This document shows, in pieces, positions 7,757 to 14,698 of a stretch of DNA of 37,179 bases. Under the pieces are notes generated by a model, which made no database searches, was not told the origin of the DNA, and saw nothing but the letters and a program-made list of their open reading frames with translations. Every line of letters starts with the position of its first letter. Within the stretch, counting starts at the first letter, position 1. Both the position numbers and the translations under genes were made by a program. Source of the DNA: Christensenella sp. UBA3944 (GTDB lineage Bacteria > Bacillota > Clostridia > Christensenellales > DTU072); the NCBI GenBank assembly GCA_002385605.1, contig DGDU01000019.1:1-37179 (forward strand), written 5' to 3'.

Positions 7757-8675
7757 AAAACCGCTTTGTATCTTAATAATTATCCTGATTGTTGCCTTCC
7801 CTCTGGGGTGCGCGGCGTGCGTAAACGAAGGCGGCGGCGAGGGCCTGCTAATAGTCGCCATAGCCTATGCCCCTTATGATTTTGCCAAAGAGGTAACGGC
7901 AGGCACGGGCGCAGAAGTGAAGATGCTTCTTAAGCCGGGAACCGAGAGCCACACCTTCGAGCCAACCCCGCAGGATATAATCGCTTTGGAAAAGTGCGGC
8001 CTTCTCATTTACACGGGCGGCGAAAGCGACAGCTGGGCGCAAAAAATACTTTCGGGGCTTAGCAACAAGAGCTTAAAAACCGTTGTAATAAGCGAGATTG
8101 AAGGGATATGCGAAGAACACGGGGAAGAGGGGCACGAGGGGCACTCGCACGAAGATCCCCATTACTGGACTTCGCTTAAAAATTCCCGCCTTATCGTGTC
8201 AGCCATTGCGCAAAGCCTTGAAGAGATAGACCCCGAAAACGCCCCGGCATACCGCGAAAACGCCTCGGCGTATAACCAAAAGCTTCTGGAGCTTGACGAA
8301 AGGTTTGAGGAGCTGATAGCCGGCGCGCCGAGGGATACGATAATAGTTGCCGACCGTTTCCCGCTTAAGCACTTTGTCGAGGATTACGGGCTTAAATACT
8401 ACTCCGCCTTCGACGGCTGCGCCGCCGAGAGCGAAGTGCCCGCGGCGACGGTCGCCCTGCTTTCGGATAAGGTCAGGGAACTGAATGTGCCCGTCGTGTT
8501 TATTATCGAGCTATCCAACGGCAACATAGCCAAGACAATAACGCAGGGCACAAACGCAAAGATAAAGACATTTTATACCTGCCACAATGTGGCGGCGGCG
8601 GATTTCGAGAGGGGGCTTAGCTATTACGATATGATGAGCGAAAACTACCGCTCGCTCGGGGAGGCTTTAATTTGA
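7749..8675 (+). CDS. Zinc-type ABC transporter substrate-binding lipoprotein (ZnuA/AdcA family)
   Basis: A 308-residue cluster A-I metal-binding protein. A hydrophobic signal sequence ends in FPLGC, with Cys21 the likely lipidated residue, though Pro at -3 is not a canonical lipobox. The first ligand His lies in ESHTFEP, and a His/Glu-rich loop (HGEEGHEGHSHEDPH) precedes the second in DPHYW; such loops are typical of zinc binders. At the third ligand position, where zinc homologues have His before an AF/PF segment, this protein has Asp in VADRFPL; the fourth site is Glu in FIIELSNGN. It should deliver metal to the membrane permease encoded downstream. It overlaps the regulator gene by eight bases and the ATPase gene by four. 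Confidence 0.9.
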   Translation: MIKKPLCILIIILIVAFPLGCAACVNEGGGEGLLIVAIAYAPYDFAKEVTAGTGAEVKMLLKPGTESHTFEPTPQDIIALEKCGLLIYTGGESDSWAQKILSGLSNKSLKTVVISEIEGICEEHGEEGHEGHSHEDPHYWTSLKNSRLIVSAIAQSLEEIDPENAPAYRENASAYNQKLLELDERFEELIAGAPRDTIIVADRFPLKHFVEDYGLKYYSAFDGCAAESEVPAATVALLSDKVRELNVPVVFIIELSNGNIAKTITQGTNAKIKTFYTCHNVAAADFERGLSYYDMMSENYRSLGEALI

Positions 8676-9385
8676 GGGAACTGCTTATTTGCAAAGGCGC
8701 GACCTTTTCCTACGAGGGAATGGCGGTTATAAAGGAAGCGGATTTTACCGCCTTCGAGGGCGAATACCTTTGCGTGACCGGCGAAAACGGAAGCGGCAAG
8801 AGCACGCTTATTAAAGGCATTCTCGGGCTTAAGCAGCCCGCGGCGGGAAAAATCGAGTACGCCGGCGGGCTTAAAAAACGGGAGATAGGGTATCTGCCCC
8901 AGCAGGCGGCGGTTAAGAAGGACTTCCCCGCGGGGGTGTTGGAGGTTGCCCTTTCGGGCTGTCTCAACGGTATGGGGCTCAGGCCTTTTTACAATAAAGC
9001 CGACAAAGAAAGGGCAAGAGAGTGCCTCGAGCTGATGGGCGTATACCGCCTTAAAAACAGAAGCTTTGGCGAGCTTAGCGGCGGCGAGCAGAGGCGGGTG
9101 CTTCTTGCCCGCGCGTTGTGCTCCGCAAAGAGGCTTCTCGTGCTGGACGAGCCCGTGAGCGGCCTGGACCCCTCGGCGTCACGCGAGCTTTACGACACCG
9201 TAAAAATGCTAAATGAGGACAGGGGCATAACAATCATAATGGTAACCCACGACATAGACGCGGCGCTTACCTACGCCAATAAGATTCTTTGCCTCGATTG
9301 CGGCAAGGCCTTTTACGGCACGCCAGAAGAGTTTTCAGCCAGCCACGAGGGCAAGAAACTGTACGGAGGGCACCGCCATGCCTGA
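8672..9385 (+). CDS. Metal ABC transporter ATP-binding protein (ZnuC-like)
   Basis: A 237-residue single-domain ABC ATPase. Walker A is GENGSGKS (residues 37-44), the Q-loop lies in LPQQAAV, the signature is LSGGEQRR, Walker B is LLVLDEP, and the H-loop is MVTHD; all catalytic residues are intact. It powers the permease encoded next. Translation starts at TTG 8672, which overlaps the TGA of the upstream gene as TTGA. GGGGAGG at 8658-8664 is seven bases before that TTG and decides the start. Its 3' end overlaps the permease gene by eight bases. Confidence 0.93.
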   Translation: MRELLICKGATFSYEGMAVIKEADFTAFEGEYLCVTGENGSGKSTLIKGILGLKQPAAGKIEYAGGLKKREIGYLPQQAAVKKDFPAGVLEVALSGCLNGMGLRPFYNKADKERARECLELMGVYRLKNRSFGELSGGEQRRVLLARALCSAKRLLVLDEPVSGLDPSASRELYDTVKMLNEDRGITIIMVTHDIDAALTYANKILCLDCGKAFYGTPEEFSASHEGKKLYGGHRHA

Positions 9386-10211
9386 CATTCTGCGAATGTT
9401 CTCGTATCCTTTTATGGCAAGGGCGTTCGCGGCGGGCGTTGCCGTGGCGCTTGCTTCCTCGTTGCTGGGCGTAAGCCTTGTGTTAAAGCGCTACTCGATG
9501 ATAGGCGACGGGCTGTCGCATGTAAGCTTCGGCTGCCTTGCCATAGCCGCGGCGCTAAACTGGTCGCCCCTTGCCGTAAGCCTTCCCGTGGTGACGGCGT
9601 CGGCCTTTTTGCTCCTTAGGCTAAACGAAAGCAAGAGGGTTTACGGCGACGCCGCTATCGCTCTTATTTCGACGGCGTCACTCGCAGTCGGCGTCATTGT
9701 CGTATCCCTTACGACGGGCATGAATGTCGATGTCTATAACTATATGTTCGGGAGCATCCTTTCGATAACCCAGACGGATATGATTTTAAGCATAGTTATA
9801 GCCGTTATAGTGTGCGGGGTGTTCGCGCTTTTGTTCCACAGGATATTCGCCGTAACCTTCGACGAGCCTTTCTCCAAAGCCACGGGGCTTAACACCGATG
9901 TATACAATACGCTTTTTGCCCTGTTAACGGCGGTTACCATAGTGGTGGGCATGCGCCTCGTGGGTGCCTTGCTTATCTCGGGCATAATAATCTTCCCGCC
10001 TCTCGCAGCCATGAGGGTAGCAAAAACCTTCAGAAAAGCTACCGTTCTTTCGGCGATAATTTCGGTTATATGCTTCTTCGCGGGGCTTACCATGTCTTTT
10101 GCCCTCAACCTGCCCGCGGGGGCAAGCGTAGTGGCGTTAAACGCCGCGGTATTTATCATAATGTTTGCCGCAGGGCTGATCTCCTCCGCCGTTATGAAAA
10201 GGAAAGTTTAG
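9378..10211 (+). CDS. Metal ABC transporter permease (ZnuB-like)
   Basis: A 277-residue, highly hydrophobic protein of the ABC-3 permease family with about eight helices. Family features include GVSLVLKRYSMIGDGLSHVSFG near residues 31-52 and the late segment GMRLVGALLISGIIIFPPLAA. It forms the membrane channel for the ZnuA/C-like partners and takes up Zn2+ or a similar divalent ion. ATG 9378 sits inside the end of the ATPase gene, preceded by GGAGGG. It is the last gene of the four-gene operon. Confidence 0.93.
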   Translation: MPDILRMFSYPFMARAFAAGVAVALASSLLGVSLVLKRYSMIGDGLSHVSFGCLAIAAALNWSPLAVSLPVVTASAFLLLRLNESKRVYGDAAIALISTASLAVGVIVVSLTTGMNVDVYNYMFGSILSITQTDMILSIVIAVIVCGVFALLFHRIFAVTFDEPFSKATGLNTDVYNTLFALLTAVTIVVGMRLVGALLISGIIIFPPLAAMRVAKTFRKATVLSAIISVICFFAGLTMSFALNLPAGASVVALNAAVFIIMFAAGLISSAVMKRKV

Positions 10212-10245
10212 GCATAAAAACATCCGATTTTCACCTAAAACCTTC

Positions 10246-10275
10246 TTGACACCGGTATATTATAAGATTTAAAAT
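10246..10275 (+). promoter_or_regulatory. Candidate sigma-A promoter of the FliB-like gene
   Basis: TTGACA (10246-10251) and TAAAAT (10270-10275) are 18 bp apart. Transcription would begin at about 10282, inside the first arm of the hairpin at 10281-10317, so the promoter and the hairpin overlap unusually. Confidence 0.5.
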
Positions 10276-10280
10276 GTTGT

Positions 10281-10317
10281 CGAAAAGTGCGTTTATAATA
10301 TTAAACGCGCTTTTTCG
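10281..10317 (+). terminator. Hairpin with U-run after the metal transporter operon
   Basis: GTGCGTTTA pairs with TAAACGCGC (one G-U pair) around a six-base loop. An outer CGAAAA/TTTTTCG extension doubles as the U-run. It probably terminates the metal operon. Because a candidate promoter lies just upstream, it could instead act as a leader attenuator for the next gene. Confidence 0.65.
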
Positions 10318-10340
10318 GAGCGATTCTTTTAGGAGCTGCG

Positions 10341-10349
10341 ATGGCCTGA
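10341..10349 (+). promoter_or_regulatory. Two-codon leader reading frame ATG-GCC-TGA
   Basis: AGGAG at 10331-10335 is well placed for the ATG at 10341. That ATG is followed by one sense codon and a TGA, in the same frame as the FliB-like gene, whose ATG lies seven bases after the TGA. It is either a minimal leader frame used for reinitiation or the remains of an original start separated from its gene by a nonsense change. Confidence 0.5.
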
Positions 10350-10355
10350 AATTAT

Positions 10356-11444
10356 ATGGTTACAAAGACATTCACCGTTCCCGATTACTACACCGACTTT
10401 GCCTGCAAAAGAGGGGAATGCCGTCATACTTGCTGCTGCGGGTGGGGAGTATCCCTTTCGATGAGCGAGTATTTCAGGCTTCTGGGGCTTAACTGCTCCA
10501 AGAAGCTAAGGAAGAAGCTGGATGTCTCTTTTTATATCGCGGAAAACCCACACCCCCAAAGATACGCCGTATTCAAAAAAACGGGAGAGGGCGACTGCCC
10601 CTTGAGGCAAAAGGACGGGCTTTGCGGGCTGCACAAGGAGTGCGGCGAAGAAGTTTTGCCCGGCATCTGCCGCTACTACCCCCGCGCGCCGAGGGGAGGC
10701 TACGCCTTCGAGTGCTCCTGCAGCGGTAGCTGCGAAAAGGTTATAGAGCTCCTGATGGCGAGGAAGGATAAAATCGGCCTTAAGGAAGTAACATTAACCT
10801 TCGACCTCAGCACGGTGCCCCCGTTGATAAGCGACGAAAACACACGAGAGATTTACAAAAAAACCCGCATCGATTGCCTTAGCATCATTCAGGACAGGGA
10901 TTACCCCCTTCCCGTAAGGATCAGAAGGATAGGCGAGTATCTTAAATCGCTGGGCGGAGGGCCCGCGCCCGACGAAAGCGGGCGGGACTTTGCCAAAGAG
11001 TTTGAGACCGCCAAAGCCGCTTTTATGCGTATAGAGGAAAGCAGCGTCAGCCTCGGCGGGTACGCCGCCGTTGTCGAGGATGTGTTCGCGGACATAAACG
11101 CTTACCCCGAGGTTAAAGCCCGTTTCGAGGCGCTCTTCCCCGATTGGGAAATCATGCTCGAGAACCTTATGGTAAATCACATCTTCTACGAAAAGTTCCC
11201 GTTTTCGGACTATTACAGCAACTTCAGCGAGGCGTTTTATTCGCTGTGCGGGGCATATACCTTCCTGCGCTATATGGGTATGGGCTACACTTACCGCTAC
11301 CCATCGACAGACGCGCTTGCCGATGTCTGGGCGTCGGCTTTAAGGGTTATAGAGCATTCGGGTTTTGACCGAAATATAGCTTACCTTTTCAAGCGCGGCG
11401 GCGTAAACAGCTTCGCCTCGCTTGCCGCCCTCCTAAATATTTAA
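10356..11444 (+). CDS. FliB-like Cys-rich protein (flagellin lysine N-methylase family)
   Basis: A 362-residue cytoplasmic protein with the Cys pattern of the FliB/YkgJ group: Cys17, Cys22 and Cys26-28 near the N-terminus (CKRGECRHTCCCGW), then CPLRQKDGLCGLH, a Cys before GEEVLPGICRYYPR, and FECSCSGSC. These cysteines probably bind a metal or iron-sulphur centre. FliB methylates flagellin lysines in Salmonella, but distant relatives occur in bacteria lacking flagella, and no flagellar gene is in this window, so the real substrate is unknown. The C-terminal half is helical and unremarkable. The start at ATG 10356 fits the family N-terminus, but the only good ribosome binding site serves the ATG 15 bases upstream, which is followed by an in-frame stop. 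Confidence 0.75.
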   Translation: MVTKTFTVPDYYTDFACKRGECRHTCCCGWGVSLSMSEYFRLLGLNCSKKLRKKLDVSFYIAENPHPQRYAVFKKTGEGDCPLRQKDGLCGLHKECGEEVLPGICRYYPRAPRGGYAFECSCSGSCEKVIELLMARKDKIGLKEVTLTFDLSTVPPLISDENTREIYKKTRIDCLSIIQDRDYPLPVRIRRIGEYLKSLGGGPAPDESGRDFAKEFETAKAAFMRIEESSVSLGGYAAVVEDVFADINAYPEVKARFEALFPDWEIMLENLMVNHIFYEKFPFSDYYSNFSEAFYSLCGAYTFLRYMGMGYTYRYPSTDALADVWASALRVIEHSGFDRNIAYLFKRGGVNSFASLAALLNI

Positions 11445-11534
11445 ATTAATTTGGTTTTAGGCTTCTAAACTGTTCATTTAGGAATCCCGAAACCCGCAAA
11501 ATCGGCATTAGTATACTTTTTATCCATAATTTTC

Positions 11535-11559
11535 ACCCCGTTTTTTGTGCGCCCGGGGT
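11535..11559 (+). terminator. Weak hairpin, possible terminator of the FliB-like gene
   Basis: ACCCCG (11535-11540) pairs with CGGGGT (11554-11559) across a 13-base loop, followed by a T-rich stretch. The stem is short, so this is only a candidate. Confidence 0.3.
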
Positions 11560-11583
11560 TGGGTTTATTTTTGATTATTGATA

Positions 11584-11612
11584 TTGACTTAAAATAAATA
11601 ATTGTGTATACT
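11584..11612 (+). promoter_or_regulatory. Sigma-A promoter of the ABC exporter operon
   Basis: TTGACT (11584-11589) and TATACT (11607-11612) are 17 bp apart, about 50 bases before the exporter's start codon. Confidence 0.75.
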
Positions 11613-11662
11613 CTAAACTGTATTATTACAGATACGGCAGTACCATTAACGCAAGAGGGCCT

Positions 11663-14600
11663 ATGTTTAAGCTATTCAGGAACCTAAAGCCGATGGCGCT
11701 TCTGCTTGCGATAGTTATAATACTCGTAGCAGGACAAGCAGTTGCCGAGTTATACCTCCCACAGAAGATGTCCGAGGTTATAGACAACGGCATTTATTTG
11801 GATTACGAACCTCTATACAAGTTTCTCGATATGGAAAAGCCTTCCAGCATAAGCGGCGTAGACAGCGAGCGCACGCTGAAGGGCTACGACAAGAACAAAA
11901 TACCCGTTTTCGAGATGGTAGACGGTTTTTCTACTTATGACCTTGTGCACGCCCTTAAGGAAGTGGACAACACTTTCAATACCAAGGGCCTTGTTTTTCA
12001 GGATATCCCCATAAAAGACAGCAAGCAGCTTTTCGACGAAGTCCTTACCCCATTTCTGGACGGCCTCGAGCCTTACCAGCACGAGGACGCCGATTTCGAG
12101 AGGGACTACACCCGAGAAGAGCAGCTTGAAATAATAAACATAATAAACAGCCTTATCGTCTGCGAAAGGGTAGAAGAGGACAGGCAGCTTCCCGACGGTA
12201 CCTGGGTTTACAACCTCACCCTTCCCATCGATAAAGAGCAAAGCAGAATAACGATAAACGGCCTTCTCGACCGCAACCCCGACGACGAAGAGGACGAGGA
12301 CGCCCTTTCGGACGAAATAAACAGAAAGATAATCACCGCCTGCATAAGCCGTATGAAGCACTCGAAGTACGGCAACCTTATGCCCATACCCATCGATAAA
12401 GACGGCAACCGCCTGGCGACCGACGCCTACGGGCAGGCTCTCGAGCCCCAGAAGCTTATATACACCTATACCAACGACGACGGCAACGAGGTGCCCACGG
12501 CAAAGCAATCCAAGACCGGCCGCCCCGACCCCATGCCCGACTACGAAGTTATAATGTGCAACAATGTATTCGGCTTCGCGTATAAGTACGAGGGCGACAA
12601 GTGGATAAAGAACAAGCTCGGGCTTCAGGACGAGCAGGGCATGGAAAACGCGCAGGACTACAACTCCCGCGTGCTTATAAACAACCTGCTTAAGCCCGAG
12701 AAGTTCAGCGAAGAAAAAAGGCAGGAGTTAAGCGCCAAGCTGAAGGCGATAGTAAGGGCCTTCCAGGCCGAGGATATGTCGGCGGTCTCCCAGATTTCCA
12801 AAAACGAAGAGGACAGCCTCCTTATCCTAACAAGCCTTCTTAATTACTCCAACAAATCGGCCAGAGCCATCGAAAACAGGATAAACAAGTTCTACGAAGG
12901 CAGAATCAACAAGGTAGATGTGTTCTTTATAAAAATCGCCAACTACCTCACCCTTTCGCCTACGGGTACCGCTAAGCAGAGGGCCGACGAGCTTCGCAAG
13001 AGCGGGCAGGACGAAACCATAAAGGTAAAAGGCGTCGCCCTCGAGCTTAAGAGCGCTAAGGATATGATGACGCCCGACGGCAAGACGATACAGACCCGCG
13101 ACTTCAATTACATACTTACCCGCGGCGGGTATATGCTTCTTCTCACCGTTGCCGCCTGCGCCTGCGCCATCATGGCATCGGCAATAAGCGCCAAGGTCGC
13201 CGCCGAGTTCTCGGCAATAATAAGGAGCAAGGTCTTCCGCAAGGTAGAAACCTTCTCCCTAAACGAGTTCGACAAGTTCTCTACGGCAAGCCTTATCACA
13301 AGGTCCACAAACGACATCAACCAGATACAAACCGTATTCCTTCTTATTCTGCGCACGGCTTTAATCGCGCCTTTCACCATCATAGGCGGCTTTATACTGT
13401 CGGCGGAAAAAAGCGTGCCGATGACGCTTGTTATTCTGTACCCCTTCCCAATCCTTATAATAGCCTCGGTTGTGGCGTCCAAGGTTGTTTTCCCGCTGTT
13501 TACCCTAATTCAGCAAAAGGTAGACAACCTCACCCTCATAATGCGCGAAAGCCTGACGGGTATAAGGGTTGTCAGGGCGTTCAACCAGCAGGAGAGGGAG
13601 CGCCTGCGCTTCCAGAAGGTAAACGACAGCGTTACCAAGACGGCGATAACCGTAAACAAATACTGCGCCGTGCTCGCCCCGCTTATTTCGGTGTGCATGT
13701 ACTGCACCTCGATAGGCATCTATTGGGTGGCGAGCAAGCAGATAGCCGACCCAAGCCAGGATATAAATGTCGGCGACATGATGGCGGTTTCGCAATACAT
13801 AACCCAGATTATGCTCGCGCTCGTCATGCTTGCCACGGTGTTCGTAATGTTCCCGAGGGCATCGGCTTCGGCCCTGCGTATCAATGAGGTTCTCGAAACA
13901 GACCTCACCATACTAGATCCCGCCAAGCCCGACAAGAATTACACCGATGTCGGCAGCGTCGAGTTCCGCAATGTAAACTTCCGCTACAGCACCGACGCCG
14001 AGAACCTCATCTTAGAAAATATAACATTCTCGGCACGAAAGGGCGAGGTTACCGCCATTGTGGGCGGCACGGGAAGCGGCAAGTCCTCGATTATTAACCT
14101 TATACCGAGATTCTACGATATAGAAAGCGGCAAAATCTTTATAGACGGCGTAGATATCCGCGATATCGAGCAGGAGGAGCTGCGCGCCAAGATAGGCTTC
14201 GTGCCGCAGCGCTCGGTGCTGTTCTCGGGCACGATAAGAAGCAACCTCTGCTACGGCAAGGAGGACGCCACCGAAGAAGAGCTTTGGGAAGCCCTCGAAA
14301 TCGCGCAGGCCGCCAACTTCGTGCGCGAGAAAGAAAACGGCCTCGACTCGAGGGTCGAGCAGGGCGGCGGCAACTTCAGCGGCGGCCAGAAGCAAAGGCT
14401 GGCTATCGCGAGGGCAATCATACGCAAGCCCGAGATACTTATTTTCGACGACAGCTTTTCGGCGCTGGACTTCCGCACCGACAAGAATTTGCGCAAGGCG
14501 CTTAAACCCATCACCAGGGACAGCGCCACGATAATAGTCGCTCAGCGCATAGGCACCATAATGGACGCCGACAACATTCTGGTGATTGACGAAGGCAGGA

Positions 14601-14698
14601 TAGTCGCTCAGGGCAAGCATGATTACCTTGTGCGCAACTGCAAGCTTTACCGCGACATAGCGCTGTCACAAATGAGCGAGGAGGAGTTGGGACTATGA
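11663..14698 (+). CDS. ABC exporter half with giant extracellular insert and degenerate ATPase site
   Basis: A 1011-residue type IV (exporter-fold) ABC half-transporter; relatives are about 580 residues. Helix 1 (about 11-30) and the segment LPQKMSEVIDNGI look normal, but about 430 hydrophilic residues (45-475) precede the usual start of helix 2 (FNYILTRGGYMLLL). The insert has no helix and should lie outside the cell; it is acidic and rich in Asp, Lys and Tyr. The remaining five helices span about 480-770. The nucleotide-binding domain has Walker A GGTGSGKSS near 801-809 and signature SGGQ near 906. Walker B ends FDDS, with Asp for the catalytic Glu, and the H-loop has Gln (VAQRI). Start ATG 11663 follows AAGAGGG. 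The partner gene overlaps by four bases. Confidence 0.9.
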   Translation: MFKLFRNLKPMALLLAIVIILVAGQAVAELYLPQKMSEVIDNGIYLDYEPLYKFLDMEKPSSISGVDSERTLKGYDKNKIPVFEMVDGFSTYDLVHALKEVDNTFNTKGLVFQDIPIKDSKQLFDEVLTPFLDGLEPYQHEDADFERDYTREEQLEIINIINSLIVCERVEEDRQLPDGTWVYNLTLPIDKEQSRITINGLLDRNPDDEEDEDALSDEINRKIITACISRMKHSKYGNLMPIPIDKDGNRLATDAYGQALEPQKLIYTYTNDDGNEVPTAKQSKTGRPDPMPDYEVIMCNNVFGFAYKYEGDKWIKNKLGLQDEQGMENAQDYNSRVLINNLLKPEKFSEEKRQELSAKLKAIVRAFQAEDMSAVSQISKNEEDSLLILTSLLNYSNKSARAIENRINKFYEGRINKVDVFFIKIANYLTLSPTGTAKQRADELRKSGQDETIKVKGVALELKSAKDMMTPDGKTIQTRDFNYILTRGGYMLLLTVAACACAIMASAISAKVAAEFSAIIRSKVFRKVETFSLNEFDKFSTASLITRSTNDINQIQTVFLLILRTALIAPFTIIGGFILSAEKSVPMTLVILYPFPILIIASVVASKVVFPLFTLIQQKVDNLTLIMRESLTGIRVVRAFNQQERERLRFQKVNDSVTKTAITVNKYCAVLAPLISVCMYCTSIGIYWVASKQIADPSQDINVGDMMAVSQYITQIMLALVMLATVFVMFPRASASALRINEVLETDLTILDPAKPDKNYTDVGSVEFRNVNFRYSTDAENLILENITFSARKGEVTAIVGGTGSGKSSIINLIPRFYDIESGKIFIDGVDIRDIEQEELRAKIGFVPQRSVLFSGTIRSNLCYGKEDATEEELWEALEIAQAANFVREKENGLDSRVEQGGGNFSGGQKQRLAIARAIIRKPEILIFDDSFSALDFRTDKNLRKALKPITRDSATIIVAQRIGTIMDADNILVIDEGRIVAQGKHDYLVRNCKLYRDIALSQMSEEELGL

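Noticed and set aside
10341..10349. TGA read as Trp (alternative genetic code) to extend the FliB-like gene
   Set aside because: TGA ends several clear genes in this window, for example rnr, rsmI and the metal-binding lipoprotein, so it is a normal stop.
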